From Pseudoxanthomonas sp. Root630 (GTDB lineage: Bacteria; Pseudomonadota; Gammaproteobacteria; Xanthomonadales; Xanthomonadaceae), in contig NZ_LMGY01000003.1 in assembly GCF_001427585.1 (NCBI RefSeq), positions 1 to 64,000 on the forward strand: 64,000 nt of DNA, given 5' to 3'. The stretch's first letter is position 1. Every line of letters begins with the position of its first letter. The position numbers and the translations under genes are program-made. Shown here piece by piece: positions 15,817 to 25,321 of this stretch. Below the pieces are notes generated by a model, which searched no databases, was not told the DNA's origin, and worked only from the letters and a program-made list of their open reading frames with translations.

Positions 15817-17673
15817 CTAGAGCCCCTTCGGGGGCTTTTCTTTCATGCACGCGCGCACGGCCTGCAGTTCGCCCGTGAACAGCGGCACCGTCGCTTCCCC
15901 ACGTTCCGCCAGCGGTGCGCCGGCAAGATGATGCTCGAGAGCGTGCAGCGCCCGCTGCAGCGCCTGGGCATCCGCTGGCGTGAAGGCCTGGGTGGATTCG
16001 CCCGTGTCGTGGCTGCGCTGCCAGCAGGCGGACAGCATCCGGTAGGCGAGTTGCTGGATCGCCGCCACCAGTGGCCATTGGTCCTCGGCCGCTGCCCGTT
16101 GCCGGGGCGAGGCGACGACCGCCGATCCATACGCCTGTTCCAGCCCGAACGTCATGCGCTGCAGGTCGCGGCGCGCGATGCGTGCGGCCACATCGTCCAC
16201 GTTGCCGGCCCCAAGCATCGGCGCCAACGTCGCCACGCCGCGAAGCACGCGCGCCATCGGTGGCGCGAGGCCCTGTCCATCGTCGCGCACGGGCAGGGCG
16301 CGATGGACCAGCAGGGCCACGGCACAGCCCACCAGCGTGTCCAGCCCACGCGCGAGCAGGTAGTCGCCGGGCGCATCGACGGGATGCCCGCCGCTGGCGA
16401 GCGTCAGCGCCGCGCCGGTGATGAACACCACTGCCAGCGCGTAATGACGCACGACCAGCATCTCGACGACGAACTGCAGCAGCATGATCGTCAACACCAA
16501 CCACAGGCCCTGCGGATGCCAGAGCAGGATGGCGCCCGCGATCAGCAGGCCTGCCCACGTGCCGAGCAGGCGTTCGAGCGCGCGCAGCACGGTGCGCGTC
16601 CAGTCGAAGCCCTGGTGCAGCATCAGCATGGCCGCCGCGACCGCCCAGTACGCGCGTTCCAGGTGGAAGAGTGCGCCCAGTCCGCCGGCCAGCGATGCCG
16701 CCACGCCCACGCGGACGATGACCTGCCGTGAGGCGGGTTCCACCCAGGCGCCTTTCAATGCATGCCATGCGCCGGGATGCCCGACGGGCACGCCGGTCGG
16801 CGCCGGCATCGCATCGGGTGAACGGCGGCGTGGCAGGGCCAGCGCTTGCGCTTCGACACGGCGTGCGTCCTCGAACAACGCGGGCGATGCGCGGTCGTCG
16901 CTTCCCAGTGCGCGCGCGAACACGAGATGCAGCTGGCGGTTGAGGGCGCGAAGGGTCGCCAGCCGTCCGCCAGGGCGTGCCGCGACGGGTTGGTAGGTCA
17001 CCAGGGTGGACCACGCCTGGTGCAGCGCGAGCGCGGCCTCATGCCGCGCGGCGGCCTGCAACGGGGTGCCGGTGGTGTCGAGATAGGTGAGTACGGCGCG
17101 CGCGGCGTGGGCGACCGCGGCCTTCTCCGGTCCACGCGGCCACGCCAGCGCGCCCGCCATGTGCACGCACCAGGCGAAGGCACCGCCCGCGAGCACGAGC
17201 AGACCGGCGTGCCACGGATCGAATGGCGGCTTCAGCATCGATGCCGCGGCCGCGCACGCCATCAGGAACAGGTACCCGCCCGGCGGCCCGACCTGCAGCG
17301 CATTGCAGAACCAGGCGGCCAGCATCGCCAGCAGCGCGACGACGGGTACGACGACCGGCCAGCCGAATGGCGCGACCGCCAGGCCGAGCGCCGTGACCGC
17401 CGCGAAGGCGAGGGCGATCAGTGCCAGTTCGCGCGCGCGGCTCAGGTAGGGACGGCCACTGCCGTAGACGGCGGTGAAACCGCCCGTCGCCGCCATCAGC
17501 CCTGCGGCGGTATGTCCCGACAGCCAGCCCACGAGCACCGGCACGCCCATGCAGGCGGCTGCGCGCAGGGCGAACCGCCAACGACCGGGTGGGCCACGAC
17601 GGACCTTCAGCAGGCCCGCCAGGGACTGCCGGAGCGAAGGCGGGATCGGCGGCGGCGAAACGAGGGGATTCAC
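15817..17673 (-). CDS. FUSC-family inner-membrane protein (aromatic acid exporter-like)
   Basis: 618 residues built as two repeats of membrane bundle plus cytoplasmic domain. The first bundle spans about residues 30-185 (FALRAAACMGVPVLVGWLSG, LIALAFAAVTALGLAV). The second spans residues 330-460 (VIVRVGVAASLAGGLGALF, YWAVAAAMLMLHQGFDW, LLGTWAGLLIAGAILLW). The motif YWAVAAAMLMLHQGFDWTRT and the RALERLLGTWAGL stretch are typical of FUSC/YccS/AaeB proteins, which export aromatic acids or related compounds. No membrane-fusion partner gene is adjacent. The stop codon lies inside the terminator hairpin at 15821. Confidence 0.88.
   Translation of the reverse strand: MNPLVSPPPIPPSLRQSLAGLLKVRRGPPGRWRFALRAAACMGVPVLVGWLSGHTAAGLMAATGGFTAVYGSGRPYLSRARELALIALAFAAVTALGLAVAPFGWPVVVPVVALLAMLAAWFCNALQVGPPGGYLFLMACAAAASMLKPPFDPWHAGLLVLAGGAFAWCVHMAGALAWPRGPEKAAVAHAARAVLTYLDTTGTPLQAAARHEAALALHQAWSTLVTYQPVAARPGGRLATLRALNRQLHLVFARALGSDDRASPALFEDARRVEAQALALPRRRSPDAMPAPTGVPVGHPGAWHALKGAWVEPASRQVIVRVGVAASLAGGLGALFHLERAYWAVAAAMLMLHQGFDWTRTVLRALERLLGTWAGLLIAGAILLWHPQGLWLVLTIMLLQFVVEMLVVRHYALAVVFITGAALTLASGGHPVDAPGDYLLARGLDTLVGCAVALLVHRALPVRDDGQGLAPPMARVLRGVATLAPMLGAGNVDDVAARIARRDLQRMTFGLEQAYGSAVVASPRQRAAAEDQWPLVAAIQQLAYRMLSACWQRSHDTGESTQAFTPADAQALQRALHALEHHLAGAPLAERGEATVPLFTGELQAVRACMKEKPPKGL
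15821..15843 (+). terminator. rho-independent terminator, plus strand
   Basis: Stem AGCCCC (15821-15826), loop TTCG, stem GGGGCT (15831-15836), then TTTCTTTC. The U-rich tail is on the plus-strand side only. The hairpin includes the last codons and stop of the minus-strand FUSC gene. No plus-strand gene lies within 370 bp upstream. Confidence 0.65.
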
Positions 17674-17755
17674 GCAGGGGAATGGGCATGCGCGCGATGC
17701 GGCATGCCCATTCTAGTCCCCGTGCCGTGAGGTGCCGATGCGACGAAGGAGGGGG

Positions 17756-18631
17756 TCAGTGCTTCGTGGCGCCGCCGTGGTCCCATGCACGCAGGCCTTG
17801 TTCGACCACGCGCAGGGCATCGTCGACACGCTGGCTGTCGAGTTCGGTGGTGGTGTCGCGCGGGCTGTGGATCACCTGCATCACCTTCGGCACCTGCGCC
17901 GGCTTGCCGCCGCCGAACACCTCCAGGATCGGGCCGATCTCATCGCCACCGACCAGCGAGAACGACACCGCCGGCCAGCCCGCCTTGAGGAACGCGAGGT
18001 GATCGGTGGGCGGATACTTGTCGCCGGGCTGGAAGCCGAGTTTTTCGTGCTGGCTCGACGCCCGCAGCGAGGCGACCAGCAGGCTGTCGGCTTCCGGCGT
18101 CATCATCCACAGCGTGTCGCCCCAGCCGAACACGTCGAAGTTGACGTACAGCGCGGGCTTTTCGCGGCCGGCGCTGGCGACCCAGGCACGCGAACCCAGC
18201 AGGCCTTTTTCCTCCAGGTCCCAGAACACCACCTGCACACGATGGTGCGCCAGCGGCGTGGCTTTCAGCGCGGCCGCCAGTTCCAGCACGGCGGCGACGC
18301 CGGATGCGTTGTCGGTGGCGCCGTGGCCGACGTCGACCTGGTCGTAGTGCGCGCCGATCAGCAGCAGCGGCGCACCGGCGGGACCTCCGAGATCGGCCAC
18401 GAGGTTCTGGCCCGCCTGTCCGTTCTGTTCGAACGCTTCGCGCTTCCACGCGATGCCGAGCGCATCGAGGCGCTTGCCGATGGCATCGCCGCGCGCGGTG
18501 GTGTCGGCATGCGCGCTGATGTGGCCGACCTGGGTCTGCCAGCGCTCCGATACGGTGTCTGCCCAGGCCGGGCCGGTGGCGAGCAGGGCGAGCAGCAGCG
18601 CGGGACGCAGGCGGTGAAGGACGTTCGACAT
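17756..18631 (-). CDS. exported M28-family zinc metallopeptidase
   Basis: 291 residues with a signal peptide (RLRPALLLALLATGPAWA, then DTVSER). The zinc-site motifs of M28 aminopeptidases are in order: GAHYDQV (His), TDNASGVAA (bridging Asp), DLEEKGLLGS (general base Glu and zinc Glu), VNFDVFGWG (Asp) and QVIHSPRD (His). The protein is therefore likely an active periplasmic or secreted aminopeptidase with two zinc ions. It is divergent from gacA, with 154 bp between starts. Substrate preference cannot be read from sequence. Confidence 0.9.
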   Translation of the reverse strand: MSNVLHRLRPALLLALLATGPAWADTVSERWQTQVGHISAHADTTARGDAIGKRLDALGIAWKREAFEQNGQAGQNLVADLGGPAGAPLLLIGAHYDQVDVGHGATDNASGVAAVLELAAALKATPLAHHRVQVVFWDLEEKGLLGSRAWVASAGREKPALYVNFDVFGWGDTLWMMTPEADSLLVASLRASSQHEKLGFQPGDKYPPTDHLAFLKAGWPAVSFSLVGGDEIGPILEVFGGGKPAQVPKVMQVIHSPRDTTTELDSQRVDDALRVVEQGLRAWDHGGATKH

Positions 18632-18785
18632 TGGGAATCGCCGGTGGAAAGCCCGAGTATGCCGTAGCGCAGGTGGCGGCTCGATAGGGCGGAATGCATG
18701 TACCTGGGCCGCGCCGATAGAATGTTAATTGCGCGGCGAGGGACAGCCACCTACGCTCGACCCGAGACTCCAGGCATCGTTCCCC

Positions 18786-19433
18786 ATGACCATCCGCGTT
18801 TTCCTGATTGACGACCACGCCCTCGTGCGCACCGGCATGCGCCTGATCCTGGGCACCGAATCCGACATCGAAGTCGTCGGCGAGAGCGAGACCGGCGAGG
18901 CCGCGCTGCCACTGGTGCGCCAGCTGAAGCCCGACGTGGTGCTGTGCGACCTCCACCTGCCGGGCTACAGCGGCCTGGAAGTCACCGAGCGCATCGTGCG
19001 GGCCGACCTCGGCGTGCGCGTCATCATCGTGTCGGTGCTGGAAGACGGACCGCTGCCGAAGCGCTTGCTGGAAGCGGGCGCGTCCGGGTACCTGGGCAAG
19101 GCGGGCGATGCGGCCGAACTGATCCGCGCCGTGCGCGATGTCGCGCGTGGCAAGCGTTATCTGGGCAGCAACGTGGCGCAGAACCTGGCGCTGCACACGG
19201 TAGGCGGCGATGCGTCGCCGTTCGATGCGCTGTCGCCGCGCGAACTGGAAGTGGCGATGCTGCTGACCCAGGGCCTGCGCCAGGAAGAGATCGCGCGCCG
19301 GCTCAGCCTCAGCGCCAAGACGGTGAACACGCACAAGACGCGGTTGTTCGAGAAGACCGGCGTGCAGGACAACATCGCGCTCGCGCGGCTCGCCGCCCAA
19401 TGGGGCCTGATGGATCCGACCCGCGCGCTCTGA
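18786..19433 (+). CDS. gacA: GacA/UvrY-type response regulator
   Basis: 215 residues. A receiver domain (residues 1-120) has the acidic pocket Asp9-Asp10, phospho-acceptor Asp55 (VVLCDLHLPG) and a Lys in GYLGKAG. A LuxR-type helix-turn-helix follows (ALSPRELEVAMLLTQG, SAKTVNTHKTRLFEK). The block SPFDALSPRE and the closing GLMDP closely follow GacA. GacA, phosphorylated by the hybrid kinase GacS/BarA, activates small RNAs that titrate CsrA/RsmA; no kinase gene is nearby. In pseudomonads uvrC follows gacA, but here rne converges on it instead. Confidence 0.85.
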   Translation: MTIRVFLIDDHALVRTGMRLILGTESDIEVVGESETGEAALPLVRQLKPDVVLCDLHLPGYSGLEVTERIVRADLGVRVIIVSVLEDGPLPKRLLEAGASGYLGKAGDAAELIRAVRDVARGKRYLGSNVAQNLALHTVGGDASPFDALSPRELEVAMLLTQGLRQEEIARRLSLSAKTVNTHKTRLFEKTGVQDNIALARLAAQWGLMDPTRAL

Positions 19434-19463
19434 CCCCTTCGCGCGTCCCCGACCGCTGAAACG

Positions 19464-19489
19464 ACACTGGCCGCTTGCGCGGCCAGTGT
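19464..19489. terminator. perfect hairpin between convergent gacA and rne
   Basis: An 11 bp perfect stem, ACACTGGCCGC (19464-19474) / GCGGCCAGTGT (19479-19489), with a TTGC loop, lies between the two stop codons. There is no U-tract on either side, so termination would be weak or need a factor. It may also protect 3' ends. Confidence 0.55.
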
Positions 19490-19521
19490 GCTGTGGAGCG
19501 TCCGGAGGAGGGCGCAGCGCG

Positions 19522-22500
19522 TCAGGCGCTGCGTTCCTCGGAGGTGGTGTCGTCCTGCTTGTCGTCCGCGGGCGCGTCAGCCGGCTTGGCCGGGGTCACC
19601 GGCTCGAACAGGCTGCGCGTCACCGACGGCGGTGTGTCGGCATCGGCGACGAAGAACAGCGAACCCGTCGCCGGTGCAGCGGCAGGCTTCGGCACCGGCT
19701 GCGGCGCAGGCGCGGGCGTCGGTGCTTCCGCGATCTCGACGGGCGTCGGAACTTCCGCCGTCGCTTCGTTCACCGCATCCACCAGGTCGATCTGCACGGG
19801 CGCGTTGCGCACGTCGGCGATCGTCTCGCTGACCTGCGCGGTTTCGACCGGAACCTCGACCACATCGGCGGTCACGATGACGGGCGCTTCGGCGATTTCC
19901 GCTTTCACGGTCTCGACGATGGCGACGGCTACGGGGGCTTCCTGCTGCACGGCGGCGGCGACCACCGGCTGCACGACGTCGGCTTCCGCCTTGACCTCTT
20001 CGATCACGGCGGCGGCATCGACCGGTGCCGGGACGCTGGCGACCGTGTCGACGACGGGCGCCGGCGAAACCGGTTCGGCCACGTCGGCAGCGACCACCAC
20101 GGGTGCCACGACGGCAGCGATGGGGGCGGCAGCGACAGGAACGTTCGTGCGGGCCGGTGCGGGTTCTTCATCGTCGAAGTCGAACTCGGGCTGCGAGCGA
20201 TCGGCCACCGGTGCGGCGTCTTCATCGCTGCCCAGTTCGTCGATCGACAGGCCATCCTCGCCCTGCGCGGCTTCACCATTGCCACGACGGCGACGCCGTC
20301 CACCACGACGACCGCGACGGCGACGGCTGCCGCCGTCACCGGCTTCGCCGTCTGCGGGCGCGGCATCGCCTTCGACGGCGACGAGACCGCTCTCGGCGTC
20401 GGCTGCCTCGACAGGCGCCGTCGGCGCGGGGGCGGGCACAGCCTGGACCTGCACGGCCTCTGTCGCCACGACGCTGGCCGCGGCGGCGATCGTCACGGCG
20501 TCGACGTCGGCGACGACCACCGGTGCGACGGGCTTGGCGGTCTGGTCCGGCAGCGTCGCACGCGGGGACTGCTGGCGCTGGCCTTCCTGCGGCTTGTTGC
20601 CAGCCGGCTGCTGCGGCTTGGGCGCCTTCTGCTGCGGCGGGTTCTGCTGGCCTTCGGCCTTGGGCTTGTTGGCCTTCTGGCCCTGCTGCTCATTGCGCGG
20701 CTTCTGCTGCTGGGCGTTGCCGCCCTGCGGGTTCTGGCCCTTGCTGCGTTCGTCCCGGCGCTGACCGTCCTGCTTGCCACCGCGACCCTGGTTCTGCTGG
20801 CCGCGATTGTCACGACCCTCGCGGTTGTCGCGATTCTCGCGGCGTCCGTTGTTGCGGTCGTTGCGCTGGCGGTTGTCCTGCTGCGGACGGGCCTGCGGCA
20901 CAGGCGCGGCCACTGCGGCGTCACCGCCGAGCAGGCGCTTGAACCAGCCGATCACGCCGCCGGAGGCGGGCGCGGCCACCGGAGCGGCCGCCACGGCTGC
21001 GACAGGCGCGGCGACCGGAGCGGACGGCTCGCGCTCATCGCGTTCCTCGCGCACCGGTGCGGGTTGCGCATGCTTGACGTGCGTGACCGCCGGCGCCGGC
21101 GGGATGTTGAGTTGCGACTTGGTCAGCGCATGCACCGGCAGCTTGCGCGGCGTGCCGCGCTGGTAGCTGGGCTTGCTGGACTCTTCGCCCAGTTCGTTCT
21201 CGCGGATGCGAGTGACTTCGTAATGCGGCGTGTGCAGCGCTTCGTCCGCGACGATGATGATGGGCGCATCGTGGCGCTGCTCGATCTCGCGCAGCGCACC
21301 GCGCTTCTCGTTGAGCAGGAAGTTGGCGATCTCGAGCGGCGCCTGGATCAGCACCTGCCCGGTGTTGTCCTTCATCGCGTGCTCTTCGGCCACGCGGATG
21401 ATCGACAACGACAGCGATTCGACGCTGCGCATGCGGCCATGGCCATCGCAACGCGGGCACACGATCTGGCTGGACTCGCCCAGGCTCGGGCGCAGGCGCT
21501 GGCGGCTCATCTCCAGCAGGCCGAAGCGCGAGATGCGACCGATCTGGACGCGGGCACGGTCGTACTTCAGCGCGTTCTGCAGCTTGTTCTCGACTTCGCG
21601 CTGGTGCTTGTTCGACGACATGTCGATGAAGTCGATCACCACCAGGCCACCCAGATCGCGCAGGCGCAGCTGGCGGGCCACTTCCTCGGCCGCTTCCAAG
21701 TTGGTGTGGAATGCGGTCTCCTCGATGTCGCCGCCCTTGGTGGCGCGCGCCGAGTTGACGTCGATGGCGGTCAGCGCCTCGGTCTGATCGACCACGATCG
21801 AGCCGCCGGAGGGAAGGCGGACGTTGCGCTCATAGGCGCCTTCGATCTGCGATTCGATCTGGAAGCGGTTGAAGAGCGGGATGTCGTCCTTGTAATGCTT
21901 CAGCTTGCGCAGGTTGTGCGGCATCACCTGCTGCATGAACTCGCGCGCGGTCTCGCGCAGTTCCTCGGTGTCGACCAGGATCTCGCCCACGTCGTTGCGC
22001 AGGTAGTCGCGCAGGGCGCGCACGATCAGGCGGCTTTCCTGGTAGATCAGGAACGGCGCGGGCTTGGTCAGCGCGGCTTCGGCGATCGCGCGCCAGACGC
22101 TGAGCAGATAGTCCAGGTCCCACTGCAGCTCTTCGGCATCGCGGCCGACGCCGGCGGTGCGGATGATCACCCCCATGTCGTCGGGGATGTTCAGCTTGTC
22201 CATCGCCTCTTTCAGGGCGGCGCGGTCGTCGCCCTCGATCCGGCGGGAAACGCCGCCGGCGGTGGGCGAGTTGGGCATCAGCACCATGTAGCGGCCGGCC
22301 AGCGAGATGAACGTGGTCAGGGCGGCGCCCTTGTTGCCACGCTCGTCCTTGTCGACCTGGACGACGACTTCCTGGCCTTCCTTCAACAGTTCGCGGATGC
22401 CCGCTTTGTTGTGGTCCACGCCCGCCTGGAAATAGTCGCGGGAGATTTCCTTCAGCGGAAGGAAGCCATGGCGCTCGCCGCCGTAATCGACGAAGGCGGC

Positions 22501-22662
22501 TTCCAGGGAGGGCTCGAGCCGGGTGATGCGGCCCTTGTAGATGTTGGACTTCTTCTGTTCCTTCGACGGCTGTTCGATATCGATGTCGTACAGGGTCTGG
22601 CCGTCGACGATGGCCACGCGCAGCTCTTCGGCCTGCGTGGCATTGATCAACATACGTTTCAT
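19522..22662 (-). CDS. rne: ribonuclease E
   Basis: 1046 residues, the essential endoribonuclease that starts mRNA decay and processes rRNA and tRNA. The start [10 protein letters not shown] at 22662 is the conserved one. The S1 domain lies at residues 37-120 ([20 protein letters not shown]). The catalytic DNase-I-like domain has the Mg-binding Asp residues in TAIDVNSA and GLVVIDFID. The zinc link is Cys402-Pro-Arg-Cys405. From about residue 510 to the end the protein is disordered: Arg/Asn/Gln-rich ([15 protein letters not shown]), then long Ala/Val/Pro runs. This is the degradosome scaffold region and it ends in [14 protein letters not shown] acidic sequence. Convergent with gacA and divergent from rluC, as in other gammaproteobacteria. 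Confidence 0.97.
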   Translation of the reverse strand: MKRMLINATQAEELRVAIVDGQTLYDIDIEQPSKEQKKSNIYKGRITRLEPSLEAAFVDYGGERHGFLPLKEISRDYFQAGVDHNKAGIRELLKEGQEVVVQVDKDERGNKGAALTTFISLAGRYMVLMPNSPTAGGVSRRIEGDDRAALKEAMDKLNIPDDMGVIIRTAGVGRDAEELQWDLDYLLSVWRAIAEAALTKPAPFLIYQESRLIVRALRDYLRNDVGEILVDTEELRETAREFMQQVMPHNLRKLKHYKDDIPLFNRFQIESQIEGAYERNVRLPSGGSIVVDQTEALTAIDVNSARATKGGDIEETAFHTNLEAAEEVARQLRLRDLGGLVVIDFIDMSSNKHQREVENKLQNALKYDRARVQIGRISRFGLLEMSRQRLRPSLGESSQIVCPRCDGHGRMRSVESLSLSIIRVAEEHAMKDNTGQVLIQAPLEIANFLLNEKRGALREIEQRHDAPIIIVADEALHTPHYEVTRIRENELGEESSKPSYQRGTPRKLPVHALTKSQLNIPPAPAVTHVKHAQPAPVREERDEREPSAPVAAPVAAVAAAPVAAPASGGVIGWFKRLLGGDAAVAAPVPQARPQQDNRQRNDRNNGRRENRDNREGRDNRGQQNQGRGGKQDGQRRDERSKGQNPQGGNAQQQKPRNEQQGQKANKPKAEGQQNPPQQKAPKPQQPAGNKPQEGQRQQSPRATLPDQTAKPVAPVVVADVDAVTIAAAASVVATEAVQVQAVPAPAPTAPVEAADAESGLVAVEGDAAPADGEAGDGGSRRRRGRRGGRRRRRGNGEAAQGEDGLSIDELGSDEDAAPVADRSQPEFDFDDEEPAPARTNVPVAAAPIAAVVAPVVVAADVAEPVSPAPVVDTVASVPAPVDAAAVIEEVKAEADVVQPVVAAAVQQEAPVAVAIVETVKAEIAEAPVIVTADVVEVPVETAQVSETIADVRNAPVQIDLVDAVNEATAEVPTPVEIAEAPTPAPAPQPVPKPAAAPATGSLFFVADADTPPSVTRSLFEPVTPAKPADAPADDKQDDTTSEERSA

Positions 22663-23051
22663 TGTGCGTTCCTCGCGCGCTGCTACCGCGCGGAACGCCA
22701 TGGCGTTTCGCCTCTGGAATGTTGCACCACCCCTTGCGCAGGCGCAGCGGGGCAGGTCGGGCTTCCAGCGCTACGACACCACGGCAGGCCGCGGGAGCGC
22801 TTGTTCTAATGGGTGTTGCGGGCCGGCGGCAGCTTCCCTCGAGAGGTCGCGCCGCGCGGGACATGTTCAGCACGGGTGCCGTCACGCACCCGGCGGTATC
22901 CGGGCCTGCCGATCAGCCGCTAACATGGCCGCCCCTGGGGCGGTGGCCGCGCACTTGCCGGAATCGCGGGGAGACGGGCTTCTGGCCCAACTGCAACTCC
23001 CTGCGAAATCAAACCTTTATCTCGCCCGCCGAGTCTAACAGATTACCGTTC
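22663..23051. other. 389 bp divergent rne/rluC region, likely rne 5' leader
   Basis: No gene is supported. In E. coli the rne message has a leader of about 360 nt whose hairpins let RNase E regulate its own mRNA, and the same length of free sequence is present here. Several GC-rich inverted repeats can be drawn on the rne strand. No convincing promoter boxes stand out for either gene. An AT-richer patch just before rluC (ATCAAACCTTTATCT, 23008-23022) is the best promoter neighbourhood. Confidence 0.45.
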
Positions 23052-24041
23052 ATGACCCCTAGCCCCCCGTCAGACAAGCCGGCGGCCACGCCCAAGACCG
23101 CCGTGCGCACCGTCACCGTGCCCGAAGACCGGGGTGGGCAGCGGTTGGACAACTTCCTGCTGGGCCAGCTGAAGGGCGCCCCGCGGAGTCTGGTCTACAA
23201 GCTCGTCCGCAGCGGCCAGGTGCGGGTGAACGGCGGTCGGGCGAAGGCCGAACGGAAGCTGGAGGGGGGCGACGAGGTCCGCATCCCGCCGGTCAATCTC
23301 AGTGAGGTGGGAGAAAAGGTCGGGCCGCCGACGGGCTTCCTGAAGCGCATGGAGGCCGCCATCGTCTTCGAGGATGAGCGCCTGCTGGTGATCAACAAGC
23401 CGTCCGGGGTCGCCAGCCATGGCGGCAGCGGCATCAGCCACGGCGCCATCGAGACCATGCGCGTGCTGCGCCCCAACCAGACGCTGGAACTGGTGCACCG
23501 GCTGGACCGCGATACCTCGGGCCTGCTGGTGATGGCCAAGAAACGCTCTGCGCTGTCCGAGCTGCAGGCGCTGTTGCGCGAGGACAGCGAGGGCGGGGCA
23601 CGGGGCATCGAGAAGCGCTACCTCACGCTGCTCGTCGGGCGCATGCCCGATGGCGTGATGAGCGTGGAGGCGCCGCTGCACATCGGCCTGCGCCAGGGCG
23701 GCGAGCGCCACGTACAGGTGCATCGCGACGGCAAGGCCTCGCTCAGCCATTTCCGCGTCCTGGAACGGCGCGGCGGACATTCCTATTGCGAAGTGCGGAT
23801 CGAGACCGGCCGCACCCACCAGATCCGCGTGCATGCCCAGCACATCGGCCATCCCGTCGCGGGCGACGACAAGTACGGCGATCCCGCCGTCAACAAGCGC
23901 CTGCGCGAACAGGCCGGGCTGAAGCGCTTGTTCCTGCACGCCGCTTCATTGCGCTTCGCGCTGGACGGCGGCAAGACGCCTTATGTGCTGAACGCGCCGC
24001 TGGCGGAAGAACTCGCCGAGGCGCTCGACAGCTTGCGCTGA
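23052..24041 (+). CDS. rluC: 23S rRNA pseudouridine synthase C
   Basis: 329 residues from the ATG at 23052; the frame is open further upstream but only this start gives the normal protein. An S4 RNA-binding domain covers residues 30-95 (RLDNFLLGQL, SLVYKLVRSGQVRVNGGRAK). The RluA-family catalytic motif HRLDRDTSG lies at 149-157 with catalytic Asp152. The closing block RTHQIRVHAQHIGHP is typical. The enzyme makes pseudouridines at 955, 2504 and 2580 (E. coli numbering). Its pairing opposite rne is conserved. It converges on the DUF1761 gene with 13 bp between stop codons. Confidence 0.93.
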   Translation: MTPSPPSDKPAATPKTAVRTVTVPEDRGGQRLDNFLLGQLKGAPRSLVYKLVRSGQVRVNGGRAKAERKLEGGDEVRIPPVNLSEVGEKVGPPTGFLKRMEAAIVFEDERLLVINKPSGVASHGGSGISHGAIETMRVLRPNQTLELVHRLDRDTSGLLVMAKKRSALSELQALLREDSEGGARGIEKRYLTLLVGRMPDGVMSVEAPLHIGLRQGGERHVQVHRDGKASLSHFRVLERRGGHSYCEVRIETGRTHQIRVHAQHIGHPVAGDDKYGDPAVNKRLREQAGLKRLFLHAASLRFALDGGKTPYVLNAPLAEELAEALDSLR

Positions 24042-24054
24042 CGTCGCCTCGACG

Positions 24055-24444
24055 TCAGTGCCAGAGGCCGAGCACGAGCCCGAACAGGGCGAACTGCACG
24101 GTGTGGTAACCGCCGTCGATCAGCCACAGGCGCACGCCGCGCTGGGCGAACAGATAGTTGATGCCGAAGCTGGCCGCGACCAGGCCGAACCCGACCAGTA
24201 CGCCCCGGCACAGCGCGAACGACAGCGGTGGTTGCGGGCCGAGGAACCAGGCGAACACCGCCGCCGCCAGCAGCGAGAACACGAACGCGCCGCCGAAGAT
24301 CTTCGCCGGGTGCCCCTGCTTCTGCGGGTCCATGCCGGCCGCCGAGTTCCACGCCTTGCCGAACAGCGGGCCGTACCAGACGCCGCCCAACAGGAAACTC
24401 GAAACGGCCGCGACCAGCACCGCCCACAGATTGATTCCGTCCAT
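24055..24444 (-). CDS. DUF1761 small membrane protein
   Basis: 129 residues with four hydrophobic segments (LWAVLVAAVSSFLLGGVWYG, GGAFVFSLLAAAVFAWFLG, GVLVGFGLVAASFGINYLF and HTVQFALFGLVLGLW). The motif VWYGPLFGKAW and the closing GGYHTVQFALFGLVLG mark DUF1761. No function is known for the family. It lies 24 bp after a TonB-C-like lipoprotein gene on the same strand and probably belongs to that operon. Confidence 0.85.
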   Translation of the reverse strand: MDGINLWAVLVAAVSSFLLGGVWYGPLFGKAWNSAAGMDPQKQGHPAKIFGGAFVFSLLAAAVFAWFLGPQPPLSFALCRGVLVGFGLVAASFGINYLFAQRGVRLWLIDGGYHTVQFALFGLVLGLWH

Positions 24445-24468
24445 CGTCGTCCCCTCGCTGGCGATCGA

Positions 24469-24882
24469 TCAGGTGCCGCTGCCCTGCGCGAAACAGCGGG
24501 TCGGTTTTTCCAGCACGGGCGGGAAGGTCACCGGCACGGTGATCGTGTGGGTAACCGGCTGGCCGTTGCGGGTCGCAGCGCGGAACGTCCAGGTACGCAC
24601 CGCCTCCAGCGCGGCCTTGTCCAGCGCATCGTTGCCGCTGCCCTGTGCCTGAGCGACCTGTGAAGGAACGCCATCTTTCTCGATCGTCACCCGCAGCACC
24701 GTGGTACCGCCGTCGCTGCTGCACTCGGCTTCGGGTGGATAGGCCGGCGGCGGTGTACTGACTGCGGCGAGTTCGGTGGGCGGGACGGCCGGGGTCGCGG
24801 GCGCCTCGGTCTTGCCGCAGGCGACGAGCACGACGACGAGGGCCGGCACCAGCGCCGGGCGTACGGCACGCAACATATCCAT
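24469..24882 (-). CDS. lipoprotein with TonB C-terminal-like domain
   Basis: 137 residues. The N-terminus is a lipoprotein signal with lipobox LVAC (Cys22). A Pro/Thr-rich linker is followed by a TonB-C-type domain: AYPPEA, GGTTVLRVTIEKDGVPSQV, SGNDALDKAALEAVRTWTFRAAT and a PVTFP end. Two Cys residues (in AECSSDG and TRCFAQ) could form a disulfide. Such single-domain TonB-like proteins are common in xanthomonads, but their energy-transducing role is unproven because they have no membrane-spanning link to ExbB/D. Its ATG overlaps the phhB stop by one base, indicating co-translation. Confidence 0.8.
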   Translation of the reverse strand: MDMLRAVRPALVPALVVVLVACGKTEAPATPAVPPTELAAVSTPPPAYPPEAECSSDGGTTVLRVTIEKDGVPSQVAQAQGSGNDALDKAALEAVRTWTFRAATRNGQPVTHTITVPVTFPPVLEKPTRCFAQGSGT

Positions 24883-25229
24883 CAGGCTTCTCCCAACAGG
24901 GCGCCGGCTTTCGCCGCGCAGATGAAGTCGTTCTCGCTCAGGCCGCCCACGTCGTGCGTGGAGTAACGCACGACGGCGCGGTTGTAGTGCACGCCCAGGT
25001 CGGGATGGTGGTCTTCCGCATGAGCGACGAAGGCGAGCGCATTCACGAAGGCCATCGTTTCGTAGTAGTTCTCGAACGGAAACGTGCGAAGCAGCGCGTG
25101 GCCTTCCTCGGCCAACTCCCAGCCGGGGACCTGCGGCAGCAATTCGGCGATGCGGGCGGGAGAGAGGCGATGCTCGCTGCCTCGCAGGGGGACGCAGTGG
25201 GCCTGCGCAAGCGGAATCAGATCGGACAT
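24882..25229 (-). CDS. phhB: pterin-4a-carbinolamine dehydratase
   Basis: 115 residues from the ATG at 25229, which has GGAG nearby; the frame extends upstream to 25430 without coding character. The active-site pattern is [21 protein letters not shown] with the catalytic His-His pair, preceded by [20 protein letters not shown]. The enzyme recycles the tetrahydropterin cofactor after phenylalanine hydroxylase (PhhA). phhA is not next to it here. It is divergent from nfuA with 92 bp between starts, and its stop overlaps the next gene by one base. Confidence 0.93.
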   Translation of the reverse strand: MSDLIPLAQAHCVPLRGSEHRLSPARIAELLPQVPGWELAEEGHALLRTFPFENYYETMAFVNALAFVAHAEDHHPDLGVHYNRAVVRYSTHDVGGLSENDFICAAKAGALLGEA

Positions 25230-25321
25230 CGGCGTCTCCTGCGGGGCGGCCAGTCTGAACGAAGACCGACGACGGGCCTGTGGATGTGAATGCCCCTGGG
25301 GCAGGGGGCTAGAATACCCGC

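Noticed and set aside
15644..15820. Possible tRNA-like segment (GGTGGACCGCGAGTCC) before the FUSC gene end
   Set aside because: No acceptor stem, anticodon arm or CCA end could be drawn.
6391..19433. Pairing the propeller sensor kinase (6391-9399) with the response regulator at 18786
   Set aside because: The regulator is GacA-like and its partner is normally the hybrid kinase GacS/BarA; the two genes are 9 kb apart on unrelated transcripts.
20280..20340. Repeated CGACGGCGACG words in rne as a tandem repeat locus
   Set aside because: They encode the Arg/Gly-rich [14 protein letters not shown] segment of RNase E and are normal coding repeats.
19486..22809. A long open frame on the plus strand opposite rne (1107 codons)
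   Set aside because: It mirrors rne codon structure, has highly biased Asp/Gly/His/Arg-rich content and no start signal; a shadow caused by high GC.
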